Shown piece by piece: positions 1 through 8,330 of a stretch of DNA of 64,000 nt. This DNA comes from CAVPDE01 sp963702565 (GTDB lineage: Bacteria > Desulfobacterota > DSM-4660 > Desulfatiglandales > HGW-15): assembly GCA_963702565.1 (NCBI GenBank), contig CAVPDE010000016.1, positions 384,370 through 448,369 of the forward strand, in the 5' to 3' direction. The position numbers and the translations under genes are program-made. The notes beneath the pieces were generated by a model that was not told the origin of the DNA, did no database searches, and saw nothing but the letters and a program-made list of their open reading frames with translations. Numbering within the stretch: the first letter of the stretch is position 1; every line of letters starts with the position of its first letter.

Positions 1-52
1 TTCTATTTTCTCACAGTCCATCCTTCTCAGCAATATCTGTGATATCAAAGAC

Positions 53-81
53 TTGATTTTATATATCCGGTTGGATATAGT
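53..81 (+). promoter_or_regulatory. sigma70-type promoter
   Basis: TTGATT at 53-58 and TATAGT at 76-81 with a 17-bp spacer. The expected transcript start near 88 lies downstream of the first in-frame start at 53, which supports the ATG at 122 as the start of the first gene. Confidence 0.6.
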
Positions 82-121
82 AATGACCGTTAAAGACCTC
101 AAATGGATAGGGGTTTTCGTT

Positions 122-541
122 ATGAAAATAGGGATTGAGAACAAAGTTGTGGCACGGTTCCGGGATGGGAAGATCATCAAAGGGTTTACGCAGGACTTCT
201 TTCCCAACAAGGATGTGTTCCACATCTCAACCACAGAAAGAGGAAAGGATTTGACTGAAGTGCTTGTCCCCGACCTGAAAGCTCTTTTCTTTGTGAAGAG
301 CTTTGAGGGGAAGAAGGACCATCGGAAACACGATCACCCAGATGTGATTCAGAAGCTAAGCAAGACGGCCGGCATCAAGCTGAAAATTGTTTTTGCCGAC
401 GGCGAGCAGATGTTGGCTCTCACGCAGGGATATGACCCCAGCCGCAAGGGTTTTTTCGTTTTTTCACCTGACGCAGAGAGCAACTGGGAAAGGGCCTTTG
501 TTTTGAAGCAAGCGATCAAGGAGGTGACAAGGGTTAAGTAA
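122..541 (+). CDS. conserved hypothetical protein, DUF6982-like
   Basis: 139-aa soluble protein starting MKIGIENKVVARFRDG. The opening pattern (KVVARFxDGKIIKGFTQDF) resembles small DUF6982/PilZ-like deltaproteobacterial proteins that begin with a KVVxRFxDG strand. The middle is a charged linker (GKKDHRKHDHPD), and a second half reads like another small beta domain ending in a basic helix. No signal peptide or membrane segment is visible. An earlier in-frame start at 53 falls inside the promoter, so the ATG at 122 is preferred. It converges on the molybdenum-hydroxylase small subunit with an 8-nt overlap. The function is unknown; the family assignment is from memory of the motif. Confidence 0.7.
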   Translation: MKIGIENKVVARFRDGKIIKGFTQDFFPNKDVFHISTTERGKDLTEVLVPDLKALFFVKSFEGKKDHRKHDHPDVIQKLSKTAGIKLKIVFADGEQMLALTQGYDPSRKGFFVFSPDAESNWERAFVLKQAIKEVTRVK

Positions 542-1022
542 CGCGAGTTCCCTTCATCATTTCCTGAGCCAGCAGTGCCGCCTCCCAAATGGCTTCGTAC
601 CCCGTGCACCTGCACAAGTTTTCGGAAAGAGCGATCTTGATCTCCTCTTCAGTTGCCCCCGGTTTACTTTTGAAAAGGGCGTAGAGCCTCAAAATGAACC
701 CGGGGGTGCAGAACCCGCACTGAACCGCGCCTGCCCTGAGAAAAGCTTCCTGTATGGGATGGAGATTCCCTTCCGAGTCAGCCAGCCCTTCTATGGTGAG
801 AACCTCGATCCCCTCCAGTTTCTCGCTTCCCCTCAAGGTGCAGGCTTTGACCGCCTCGCCGTTCACCACCACCGTGCAGCTTCCGCACGCCCCATACCCG
901 CACCCTTCTTTTGCCCCCGTGAGGTGGAGCGCATCCCTTAAGATCTCAAGCAGGCTTTCCTTCGCCGTGCAGGAAACCGTGCGTCGCACGCCGTTTACTG
1001 TGAGGGTGATCCATTCACTCAC
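534..1022 (-). CDS. molybdenum hydroxylase [2Fe-2S] subunit (xanthine dehydrogenase/CoxS family)
   Basis: 162-aa iron-sulfur subunit that passes electrons from the molybdenum site. An N-terminal plant-type ferredoxin domain has CGYGACGSC plus a downstream Cys. A C-terminal helical domain has CGFCTPG and CRCTGY, so all eight ligands of the two clusters are present. The length is standard for the family. The start ATG overlaps the stop of the catalytic subunit by 4 nt (ATGA), indicating translational coupling. It is the last gene of the minus-strand catabolic block. No FAD-binding (CoxM/XdhB) subunit gene accompanies it. The substrate cannot be read from this subunit; the transporter and hydrolases upstream suggest a purine-like or other N-heterocycle. 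Confidence 0.93.
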   Translation of the reverse strand: MSEWITLTVNGVRRTVSCTAKESLLEILRDALHLTGAKEGCGYGACGSCTVVVNGEAVKACTLRGSEKLEGIEVLTIEGLADSEGNLHPIQEAFLRAGAVQCGFCTPGFILRLYALFKSKPGATEEEIKIALSENLCRCTGYEAIWEAALLAQEMMKGTRVT

Positions 1023-3334
1023 CGAAGAGCCTCCAGGATATCTTTGGGTAAAACCGGAAGGCGGAAGAACTCATGACCCGTTGCATCGTAAAGGGCGTTG
1101 AGGATCGTAGGGGCCACCGCCACCATGGGGTGTTCTGCAATGCACCGAGCGCCAAAGGGTCCCCTTTTCTCCGGGGTTTCCGCAAAGATCACGGTCTGTC
1201 TTTTCGGAATGTCCTGGATCCGGGGCATCTTGTACCGAACCCAGGTGGCGTTGGTCATTTTCCCCTGCTCGGAGAATTCGATTTTTTCCTTGAGGGTCTG
1301 GCCGATCCCCATGACCACGCCGCCCACGATCTGTCCTCTGATCATCTGAGGGCTGATGACCCGGCCCACGTCAAAGGAGGAAATGAATTGATCGATGGTC
1401 ACTTCGCCGGTTTTCTTGTCCACCCTCAACTCACACCCCTGGCACCCGAAAGTCCATGTGCCGCCGGCTGTGCCCATGCCGAATTTAGGGTCCGGTTCCA
1501 CATAGCCGGGAATCCTGTCTCCTGCCGTCGCTTCCGCGACTTCACCGACGGTGAGCCCGTTTTCATACATGTACCCTCTGGCCAGATCTTTCACTGCAAC
1601 CTTACGGTCAGGGTCTGTTTTGAGGAACACGCTTTCCCCGTCATAGTCCAGGTCGTCTGCAAGGACCCTCAGAACGATGGCCGCATTCTCCTTCAGCACC
1701 CGGATCGCTTTTTCCGCCGTCTTAAGGATGGCGTTGCCTCCGCGATAGGTGAACATGGAGGCCACCGTCTGCCACTCCCAGGGGGAGTGCTGGGTGTCCA
1801 CTTCGCGAAAAACAGAAACACGATCCAGAGGAATGCGAAGCGCTTCTGCAGCAATCTGCTTCATGGCCTGCTGGCTGCCCTGCCCCATCTCGATGCCGCC
1901 CAGATTGACGTGGACGCTTCCATCCGAGCAAAACTTGATCTGGCAACACGACGAAGCGTTCGGCGCCCCTTTGGGCGACTTCATCATGGCCGCCACCCCG
2001 CGGCCATAAAGGTAGCGTTCATCTTCCTCGGGTTTGGGACGGGGGAAAAGCTCCTTTTCCACGTTCTGGAGGCACCTGAAGAGGTCCCCGTTGTGATCCC
2101 TTATGGTTTCTCCCAACGAATTCTTTTTCCCTTCAGAGAGGAAGTTTTTCCGGCGCAGGTCAAGAGGGGAAACGTTGAGCTTGCGCGCCATCATGTCCAC
2201 GAGACGTTCCGAGATGAAGCATCCCTCGGGATGGCCATAGCCCCGGTAGGCGCCCACCGGCGGGGTGTTGGTGTAAACGCCGTAGGAGTCTACGTGGCAG
2301 TGCTCAATCGCATAGGGACCCACACAGTTGTGTCCCGCCACCGTGACGATGTTGGCGGCGGCATCTCCGTAAGCACCGTCTGAAAAGAAAAGCTCCGCCT
2401 GGAAAGCCGTGAACGTGCCGTCCTTCCGGGCTCCGAGCCTGGCCCGCGCTTTCATCCCGCGGCCGAGGACCGTGCTCGTCATGACCTCTTTGCGGCTGCA
2501 AATGTAGCGGACTGCAACACCGGGCACAGCTCTTGCCAGGCAGGCCACCAGGGGTTCGATCGTGACGTCTGATTTTCCTCCAAAGCCTCCACCCAGGTAC
2601 AGGACATGCACACGGACCTGCGCGTGGGGAAGTCCGAACATGTCAGCCACGGTTTGCTGAACCGCAAAGGGAGCCTGGGTGCTGGCCCAGATCTCCACTC
2701 GATCCTTTCCTTCCCACCGGCAAACAGCGCCGTGGGGCTCCATCGCCGAGTGGGCGCTCAGTGAAAACTCGAACTTCCCCTCTACGGAGACCTCGGCCTC
2801 TTTGAAGCCCGCGTCAATGTCGCCCTTCCTCAGCCTGTAGTGGTGGAAGATGTTCGTCCCCGGCTCCGGGAAATAGGATCCGAGGTGGCGATACTCGCCG
2901 AGCCGCTCATGAATCAGGACAGTTTTGTTGCGAGCCGCTTCCGCGGGGTCCAGAAGAACAGGAAGCGGTTCAACCACCACCTTGATCTTTGGCAACGCCC
3001 TTTTCGCGTGATCGAGAGTGTCCGCAATCACCGCTGCCACCGGTTCGCCGCCGTGTCTCACCTTATCCACAGCCAGAGGCCGCTGGTCATAGAACCCGGC
3101 TGCCGAAAAGAAAAGGGGATAGTCCTTGCCTGTGACGACTTTCACCACCCCTTCGCTTCTTTCCGCTTCCGAGATGTCTATGGATTGAATCCGGGCATGG
3201 GCAAACTCCGGCCTGAGGATCTGGGCATGAAGCATCCTGGGCAGTTTCAGGTCGGCCACATACTGGGCTGCGCCCGTGACCTTCGCAACCCCGTCCGTCC
3301 GCTCAAAGCTTTTCCCGATATACCGGAACTTCAT
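1019..3334 (-). CDS. molybdenum hydroxylase catalytic subunit (xanthine dehydrogenase family)
   Basis: 771-aa molybdopterin-cytosine-dinucleotide-binding subunit (CoxL/XdhA family). An N-terminal a/b hammerhead domain starts at about residue 10 (FERTDGVAKVTGAAQY). The Mo-site loop YLGGGFGGK is near residue 250. GARCIAEHP near residue 730 supplies the expected catalytic glutamate. The family hydroxylates a carbon next to a ring nitrogen or oxidises an aldehyde, using water as oxygen source. No Tat signal is visible, so it is probably cytoplasmic. The gene overlaps the small subunit by 4 nt. A palindromic repeat separates it from the ABC permeases, so it may have its own promoter. Xanthine is only one possible substrate. 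Confidence 0.92.
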   Translation of the reverse strand: MKFRYIGKSFERTDGVAKVTGAAQYVADLKLPRMLHAQILRPEFAHARIQSIDISEAERSEGVVKVVTGKDYPLFFSAAGFYDQRPLAVDKVRHGGEPVAAVIADTLDHAKRALPKIKVVVEPLPVLLDPAEAARNKTVLIHERLGEYRHLGSYFPEPGTNIFHHYRLRKGDIDAGFKEAEVSVEGKFEFSLSAHSAMEPHGAVCRWEGKDRVEIWASTQAPFAVQQTVADMFGLPHAQVRVHVLYLGGGFGGKSDVTIEPLVACLARAVPGVAVRYICSRKEVMTSTVLGRGMKARARLGARKDGTFTAFQAELFFSDGAYGDAAANIVTVAGHNCVGPYAIEHCHVDSYGVYTNTPPVGAYRGYGHPEGCFISERLVDMMARKLNVSPLDLRRKNFLSEGKKNSLGETIRDHNGDLFRCLQNVEKELFPRPKPEEDERYLYGRGVAAMMKSPKGAPNASSCCQIKFCSDGSVHVNLGGIEMGQGSQQAMKQIAAEALRIPLDRVSVFREVDTQHSPWEWQTVASMFTYRGGNAILKTAEKAIRVLKENAAIVLRVLADDLDYDGESVFLKTDPDRKVAVKDLARGYMYENGLTVGEVAEATAGDRIPGYVEPDPKFGMGTAGGTWTFGCQGCELRVDKKTGEVTIDQFISSFDVGRVISPQMIRGQIVGGVVMGIGQTLKEKIEFSEQGKMTNATWVRYKMPRIQDIPKRQTVIFAETPEKRGPFGARCIAEHPMVAVAPTILNALYDATGHEFFRLPVLPKDILEALR

Positions 3335-3412
3335 CCTTCTTTCTCCGGCTTATGACTCATGTTCTTGAACATGTTCTGGTGTGACCGTGAGCGTCAGCGC
3401 AAAAGTCAAAGG

Positions 3413-3540
3413 AGAATATCGAATGTCGAACAAAGTTTACCCGCCTTCGGCGGCGCCAGAGGCGACCAGGGGATTTCGAATGACGAAGTTTAGGAACTTC
3501 TTTTCTTCCTTCGGCGTTCATTATTCGCTATTCGACATTC
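3413..3540. repeat. intergenic palindrome built of GAATGTCGAA-like words
   Basis: The left arm (GAATATCGAATGTCGAAC) pairs imperfectly with the right arm (ATTCGCTATTCGACATTC). Degenerate copies of the same word lie in between, as does a small CCGCCTTCGGCGG hairpin. It fills the 260-bp gap between permease and hydroxylase genes. Confidence 0.7.
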
Positions 3541-3594
3541 TGCGGTTCGCCCTTGGACTTCTCCGAATCCACGAAGACACTGCAAACCCGCCTG

Positions 3595-4545
3595 CTACGA
3601 ACCTTTTTCCTCTCTTCGGTAGGCTTTGAGCAGTCCCGCCGGCACAGAGGCTTTTCTGGACACGCTCACCAGAGCCACGATCGTGAGAAAATAGGGGATC
3701 ATGAGGAACACGTGGAAAGAGAGCTTGAACCCCAGGCCCTGAAGCCTGAGCTGAAGCCCGTCCAGGCACCCGAAGATCAGAGCGCCCAGCGTGCCCTTCA
3801 CGGGATCCCAGTTTCCGAAAATCACCATGGCGATGGCCACCCACCCTCTCCCGCCGATCACGTCGATGAGGAACATGTTCTGATGGGCCAGGGTGAGGAA
3901 AGCCCCGCCCACGCCCATGAGCGCCCCGCCGGCCACCAGGCAAAGCGTGCGGGTCAAGGCGACGTTGACGCCCACGGTGTCCGCCACGATGGGATTTTCA
4001 CCCACGGTCCGAATCTTGAGCCCCAGGTTGGTTTTGTAGAGCAGAATGGAAAGGGCCGGGACCAGGAGCCAGGCGATGAAGGTGAGGCTGTACTGTTTGA
4101 AAAGCCCCGGCCCGATGACGGGGATCTCCGACAGCCAGGGAAGGGCGATCTGCTGGAAAGGCTTCACCGTCGGAGGGACCGTGGGAGACCCGAAATGAAG
4201 CCGATAGATGAACATGGCGAGCCCTGCCGCAAACAGGGTGATCCCGAGTCCCGAGACGTGCTGGCTCAACCCCAGGTGAACCGAGAGAAACGCCATCAGG
4301 AGCCCCAGGGCCATGCCCACAAGCGCCGCCATGAACACGCCGAGCCAGAGCGAACCCGTGGAGATGGAGACCAGGAACCCGGTCATGGCGCCCATGAGCA
4401 TGATCCCCTCAATACCCAGATTGAGCACGCCGGACCGCTCGGCAAGGATCTCGCCCAGAGTGGCAAAGATGATAGGGGTTGCCATTCTCATCATGGCTCC
4501 GATCAGTCCTGAGATAAACGCCGCTTCGAGAATCTGGTCCATCAT
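3595..4545 (-). CDS. ABC transporter permease, NupQ-like (nucleoside/purine importer)
   Basis: 316-aa polytopic inner-membrane permease of the branched-chain/ribose type (COG1079-like). Hydrophobic segments run through the whole length. A conserved stretch LGEILAERSGVLNLGIEG near residues 30-47 is diagnostic of this permease class. It pairs with the permease upstream, overlapping it by 4 nt (4542-4545), and with the double-domain ATPase and BMP binding protein. Characterised systems with this make-up (NupNOPQ, PnrA, BmpDEFG) import nucleosides or nucleobases; that substrate class is inferred here. The overlap fixes the start. Confidence 0.93.
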   Translation of the reverse strand: MMDQILEAAFISGLIGAMMRMATPIIFATLGEILAERSGVLNLGIEGIMLMGAMTGFLVSISTGSLWLGVFMAALVGMALGLLMAFLSVHLGLSQHVSGLGITLFAAGLAMFIYRLHFGSPTVPPTVKPFQQIALPWLSEIPVIGPGLFKQYSLTFIAWLLVPALSILLYKTNLGLKIRTVGENPIVADTVGVNVALTRTLCLVAGGALMGVGGAFLTLAHQNMFLIDVIGGRGWVAIAMVIFGNWDPVKGTLGALIFGCLDGLQLRLQGLGFKLSFHVFLMIPYFLTIVALVSVSRKASVPAGLLKAYRREEKGS

Positions 4546-5600
4546 TTCCGCACCACCCTCACCCGGTACTCTGTGAAAAGGAGAAAAATGAGCATGATCA
4601 TGAGGGCCATGCCCTGGATCACCTCGGCAATGTAAACGGGCACGCCGGTCATGCGGCTCATGGTTTGCGCGCCCACAATGATGATGCTGAAAAACAAGGA
4701 AGAGAAGAGCACGCCCACGGGGTGCAGGTTGCCCAGCATGGCAATGACAATGCCTGAGTAGCCGTATCCCGGCGAGATATCCATGATGAGGCGATACTGC
4801 AGAGCGCAGAGCTCCCCCACGCCCGCAAGGCCGGCAAGCCCGCCGGAGACCAAGGCGGTCCAGAGAATCACGGCGTTCGTGCGGATGCCGCCGAACCGGG
4901 CGGCCCGGAGGTTAATCCCCACCGCCTTGTTCTGGTACCCGAAGGTGGTCTTGTTGTTGATGAACCAGATCACCAGCACCGCGAGCAGCGCGATCAGAAT
5001 GCCCAGGTGAAACCGGGAACGGGGCATCAGAATGGGGTACTTGGCGGCTGCGATGATTTCCGAAGATCTGGGCCAGCTGGACCCGGGCTGCTGGAGAGGG
5101 CCGAAAAGCAGCGCCCCCATGATGTGAATCATGACGTAGTTCAGCAGGAGGCTGGAGACCACGTCATCCACTTTCAGCTTGGTCTTGAGAATGGCCGGGA
5201 TAAATGCCCAGAGCCCGCCGGCAAGGAAGCCGCCCACGATGACCATGGGCAGGACCAGGGCGGGAGGAACACTTTTCAGGTAGATCCCGAGGACCGTTGC
5301 CGTGAGCGCTCCTGCGAGGAGCTGGCCTTCGGCGCCGATGTTCCAGAACTTGGCTCTGAAAGCAAAGGCGACGGCAAGCCCCGTGAGGAGCAGCGGGCTC
5401 GCTTTGACAAAGGTCTCCAGCAGATTGAACCGTGTGCCCAGGGCTCCGTAGAACAGATAAAAATAGGACTTCCAGAGGTCACCGCCTGCAATGAGAATGG
5501 GGATGGCGGAGAGGAGGAGGGTCGCCAGCACTGCGGCAATGGGAATGACGACCCTGGCCCACCCGGGAAGGGGCTCCCGCTTGACGAGTCTGAGCCTCAT
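4542..5600 (-). CDS. ABC transporter permease, NupP-like
   Basis: 352-aa inner-membrane permease, the partner of the NupQ-like permease (COG4603-like). It has about nine to ten hydrophobic segments. The family signature appears as FRAKFWNIGAEGQLLAGA near residue 80, the coupling/gating region facing the ATPase. The ATG at 5600 forms a 4-nt ATGA overlap with the stop of the ATPase gene at 5597, so it is preferred to the in-frame codon at 5624. The next permease overlaps by another 4 nt, so the three genes are tightly coupled. Likely role: transmembrane path of a nucleoside/purine-type importer. Confidence 0.93.
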   Translation of the reverse strand: MRLRLVKREPLPGWARVVIPIAAVLATLLLSAIPILIAGGDLWKSYFYLFYGALGTRFNLLETFVKASPLLLTGLAVAFAFRAKFWNIGAEGQLLAGALTATVLGIYLKSVPPALVLPMVIVGGFLAGGLWAFIPAILKTKLKVDDVVSSLLLNYVMIHIMGALLFGPLQQPGSSWPRSSEIIAAAKYPILMPRSRFHLGILIALLAVLVIWFINNKTTFGYQNKAVGINLRAARFGGIRTNAVILWTALVSGGLAGLAGVGELCALQYRLIMDISPGYGYSGIVIAMLGNLHPVGVLFSSLFFSIIIVGAQTMSRMTGVPVYIAEVIQGMALMIMLIFLLFTEYRVRVVRK

Positions 5601-7117
5601 TCTTTTCTCACCCCGCTCATCCAAAGGCCGATCTGCTCCCTGGACGCCTCCTCCACCACCGCCTCTCCCATCACCTCCCCTTCGAAAAGCACGACGATCC
5701 GGTCACTCAGGGCGAATATTTCATCCAGGTCTTCCGAGATGAGCAAGACTGCCGCCCCGCGCTCCCTTTCCTCCAGGATCCTTTGATGCACGTATTCCGT
5801 GGCTCCCACATCAAGGCCGCGGGTGGGCTGGCTGGCAATCACGACTGCGGGTTTGCCCGCCAGCTCTCTGGCCAGCATGACCTTCTGCAGGTTTCCTCCG
5901 CTGAGGCTCTTGGCCTCAGCATGCGGGCCGTCCGTCTTAATGCCATAGGCCCTGATCAACTCCTCGCTGAAGCGCTGAATCCTCTTGAAATCCAGTAGGC
6001 CTCTTCTCTGGAACTCGGGAGAAACATGATTTTCCAGAATCAGGTTCTCTTCCACCGTCAGGTCCATGAGGAGGCCGGTCTCTATTCTGTCCTCGGGGAT
6101 TCTCCCCATTCCCAGGCGGATCGCGGACACCGCGCTTCCCAGCCGGAGGGGACGGCCTTTCACTTTCACCGTTCCCCGGGAGGCTTCCCGGATCCCGAAA
6201 AGAATCTCGGCCAGTTCTCTCTGGCCGTTAGCTGAAACCCCGGCAAGCCCCAGAACCTCATTCCTCCGCACCGCAAGGCCGATGTTCTTCAAGGCCGGAA
6301 ACTTCTTGTCGTTCAGGGCATCGAGGTTTTCAATCTCCAGAACGGGCTCTCCCGGTTGCATCTTCTTCTTGTCGAGTTTTTCGAGCAGCTCCCGGCCTAC
6401 CATGAGGTTGGCGAGTTCCCTGAGATTCGTCTCCTTTGTCTTTTTTTCCGCCACCACCTCACCGGCTCTGAGCACAATGATCCGGTCGGAAATGCTCATC
6501 ACCTCGTGAAGCTTGTGGGAGATGAACACTACGGATCGTCCTTCCTGCACAAGGGATTTGAGAGTGTTGAAAAGATCCTCTGTCTCGCCCGGTGAAAGGA
6601 CGGCCGTGGGTTCGTCCATGATGAGGATGTCCACGTCCCTGTAGAGCGCCTTCAGAATCTCGACCTTCTGCTGTTCTCCTACGGACAAGGTCCAGATCTT
6701 TGAATCAGGGTCCAGCTGCAGTCTGAACCGCTTTTGAATCTTCCGGAGCTTTTCCCTTGCAGACTTGAGATCCAGGAAAATCCCTTTTCCCGTATCCGCG
6801 CCGATGATCACATTCTCGAGGACCGATTGGGACGGGACCAGGGCGAAGTGCTGGTGAATCATTCCCACGCCGCGGCGGATGGCATCCTTCGGACAGGTGA
6901 GGTCCACCTTATCGCCCTTGATCAGGATCTCCCCTTCATCGCAGGCGTAGTACCCGAACAGGATGTTCATCAGGGTGGTTTTGCCTGCACCGTTTTCGCC
7001 CAGGAGCGCGCAGATCTCGCCCGGATAGAGGCGAAAAGAGATCCCCCTGTTCGCGGCCACGTTGAGAAACCGCTTGGTGATGGATCGCATTTCAACAACA
7101 GGTGGGTGAGCGGTCAT
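5597..7117 (-). CDS. ABC transporter ATP-binding protein with two nucleotide-binding domains, NupO-like
   Basis: 506-aa ATPase with two tandem ABC domains (COG3845). The first domain has Walker A GENGAGKTT near residue 38, the signature LSVGEQQKVE and Walker B DILIMDEPTAVL. The second domain has a degenerate P-loop (GVSANGQRE, no GKT) but a good signature LSGGNLQKV. This is the usual asymmetric arrangement of ribose/BMP-type importers. It energises uptake through the two permeases downstream, which overlap it. No clear Shine-Dalgarno precedes 7117; an internal ATG at residue 10 (MRSITKRF) is an alternative start. Confidence 0.95.
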   Translation of the reverse strand: MTAHPPVVEMRSITKRFLNVAANRGISFRLYPGEICALLGENGAGKTTLMNILFGYYACDEGEILIKGDKVDLTCPKDAIRRGVGMIHQHFALVPSQSVLENVIIGADTGKGIFLDLKSAREKLRKIQKRFRLQLDPDSKIWTLSVGEQQKVEILKALYRDVDILIMDEPTAVLSPGETEDLFNTLKSLVQEGRSVVFISHKLHEVMSISDRIIVLRAGEVVAEKKTKETNLRELANLMVGRELLEKLDKKKMQPGEPVLEIENLDALNDKKFPALKNIGLAVRRNEVLGLAGVSANGQRELAEILFGIREASRGTVKVKGRPLRLGSAVSAIRLGMGRIPEDRIETGLLMDLTVEENLILENHVSPEFQRRGLLDFKRIQRFSEELIRAYGIKTDGPHAEAKSLSGGNLQKVMLARELAGKPAVVIASQPTRGLDVGATEYVHQRILEERERGAAVLLISEDLDEIFALSDRIVVLFEGEVMGEAVVEEASREQIGLWMSGVRKE

Positions 7118-7146
7118 TGTGGGACACGCCTGTCCAAATCAGAACG

Positions 7147-7206
7147 GTCACCACAGAGGCACAGAGGGAGGGGTTTCTCCGTGTCCTCTGTGTCTCTGTG
7201 GTGAAA
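7147..7206. repeat. palindrome of CACAGAGG-like words
   Basis: CACCACAGAGGCACAGAGG at the left pairs with CCTCTGTGTCTCTGTGGTG at the right around a short G-rich loop. It sits between the binding-protein and ATPase genes. This word family is a common intergenic palindrome in deltaproteobacteria and other phyla, and could act as an mRNA hairpin inside the operon. Confidence 0.75.
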
Positions 7207-7254
7207 AAGGTTTTGCAAAAAAGAAGCCTGGCAGAAGCCGGGCTTCCTCAAGCC

Positions 7255-8244
7255 TTAGTCCGAAACCGGAGGTTGCTCGTCAATGGGCACGCGGAAGGTG
7301 CCGCCCAGGATCTTCTTCTCCAGATCCTTCACCTCGTTCATCACGGGTTCGGGCAATTTCTTCTCAAAGCCGTGGAAGGGCGCAAGCCTGGAACCGCCCT
7401 TGGCCATCATGGACCACTCGCCCAGATCCATGGACACCCAGGCTTTCTTCTTCACCATCTCGATGCAGAACTTGATGGTGGGGTACATGTCCCACACCGG
7501 CCCGGTGATGACCACCTCCGGAGCCAGGGCATTCTGATCGGACATGTTGCCGAAAGCCATAATCTTCTTCTCTTTGCACGCTTCAAACACGCCGAAGCGC
7601 TCGGCGTAGATCAGGTCTGCGCCGGCTTCAATCTGCGCGATGGCCGCTTCTTTGGCCTTCGGAGGATCGAACCATCCCCCGATGTAGGAGATCTTCACCT
7701 TGACTTTGGGATTGACCTTCAGAGCACCGGCCTTGAAGGCGTTGACCAGCCGGTTGACTTCGCCGATGGGGATAGCGGCCACGACGCCCAGGACATTGGA
7801 TTTGGTCATCCTGCCGGCGATCACGCCGCACAGATAGGCCGGTTCATGAATCCAGTTGTCGAACACGGAATAGTTCGGGGCTACCGGGCCGAACTCGGAT
7901 CCAAAAGCGAACGCAATTTTCGGATAATCCTTGGCCACTCGTCTCGAGGGTTCCTCGCCTGCCAGAAACGCATCCCCCACAATCAGATCGAACTTCCTTT
8001 CCGCGTACTCTCTCAGAACCTTCTCGAAATCCGCTGCAGCCACCTTCTCTGCGAATTCGTACTCGATGTTTCCCATTTCCTTCTTTGCCTTCAGACAAGC
8101 CTGGTGGATAACTCCATCCCACGGTTCCTCAATGGCTGTCTGGAATATGGCGGCAATCTTGAACGGTTTGGCTTTCTGCTCTGCTCCGAAAGCGAGGGAA
8201 CAAGCAACGAGAACAATCATCAGAGCCAATAGCACTTTCCTCAT
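7255..8244 (-). CDS. BMP-family ABC transporter substrate-binding protein
   Basis: 329-aa periplasmic binding protein of the Bmp/PnrA family, which binds nucleosides and related compounds. The preferred start (MRKVLLALMIVLVACSLAFGAEQ) has an excellent Shine-Dalgarno (GGAAAGGAGGA, 6 nt upstream). The leader fits signal peptidase I cleavage after AFGA. LVAC also resembles a lipobox, so a lipoprotein is possible. Hallmarks include FKIAAIFQTAIEEPWDGVI, DLIVGDAFLAGE and AYLCGVIAGRMTKSNVLGVV. The in-frame extension to 8334 would overlap the amidohydrolase and lacks a ribosome site. It delivers the substrate to the ABC permeases downstream. Confidence 0.93.
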   Translation of the reverse strand: MRKVLLALMIVLVACSLAFGAEQKAKPFKIAAIFQTAIEEPWDGVIHQACLKAKKEMGNIEYEFAEKVAAADFEKVLREYAERKFDLIVGDAFLAGEEPSRRVAKDYPKIAFAFGSEFGPVAPNYSVFDNWIHEPAYLCGVIAGRMTKSNVLGVVAAIPIGEVNRLVNAFKAGALKVNPKVKVKISYIGGWFDPPKAKEAAIAQIEAGADLIYAERFGVFEACKEKKIMAFGNMSDQNALAPEVVITGPVWDMYPTIKFCIEMVKKKAWVSMDLGEWSMMAKGGSRLAPFHGFEKKLPEPVMNEVKDLEKKILGGTFRVPIDEQPPVSD

Positions 8245-8330
8245 AAGAAATCCTCCTTTCCTTGTGGTTGAAACCTGGAAACTAACCCTCCAACTGCAGA
8301 TCACAGCTGACTGTCGGACGCCTTTGGTTT

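Noticed and set aside
1073..2383. Long plus-strand frame (436 codons) opposite the molybdenum hydroxylase gene
   Set aside because: It is antisense to a well-supported gene, has no ribosome site or recognisable domain, and arises from codon bias of the real gene.
3413..3540. Repeat cluster as a CRISPR array
   Set aside because: Words are degenerate and palindromic with no regular spacers; no cas gene is present anywhere in the window.
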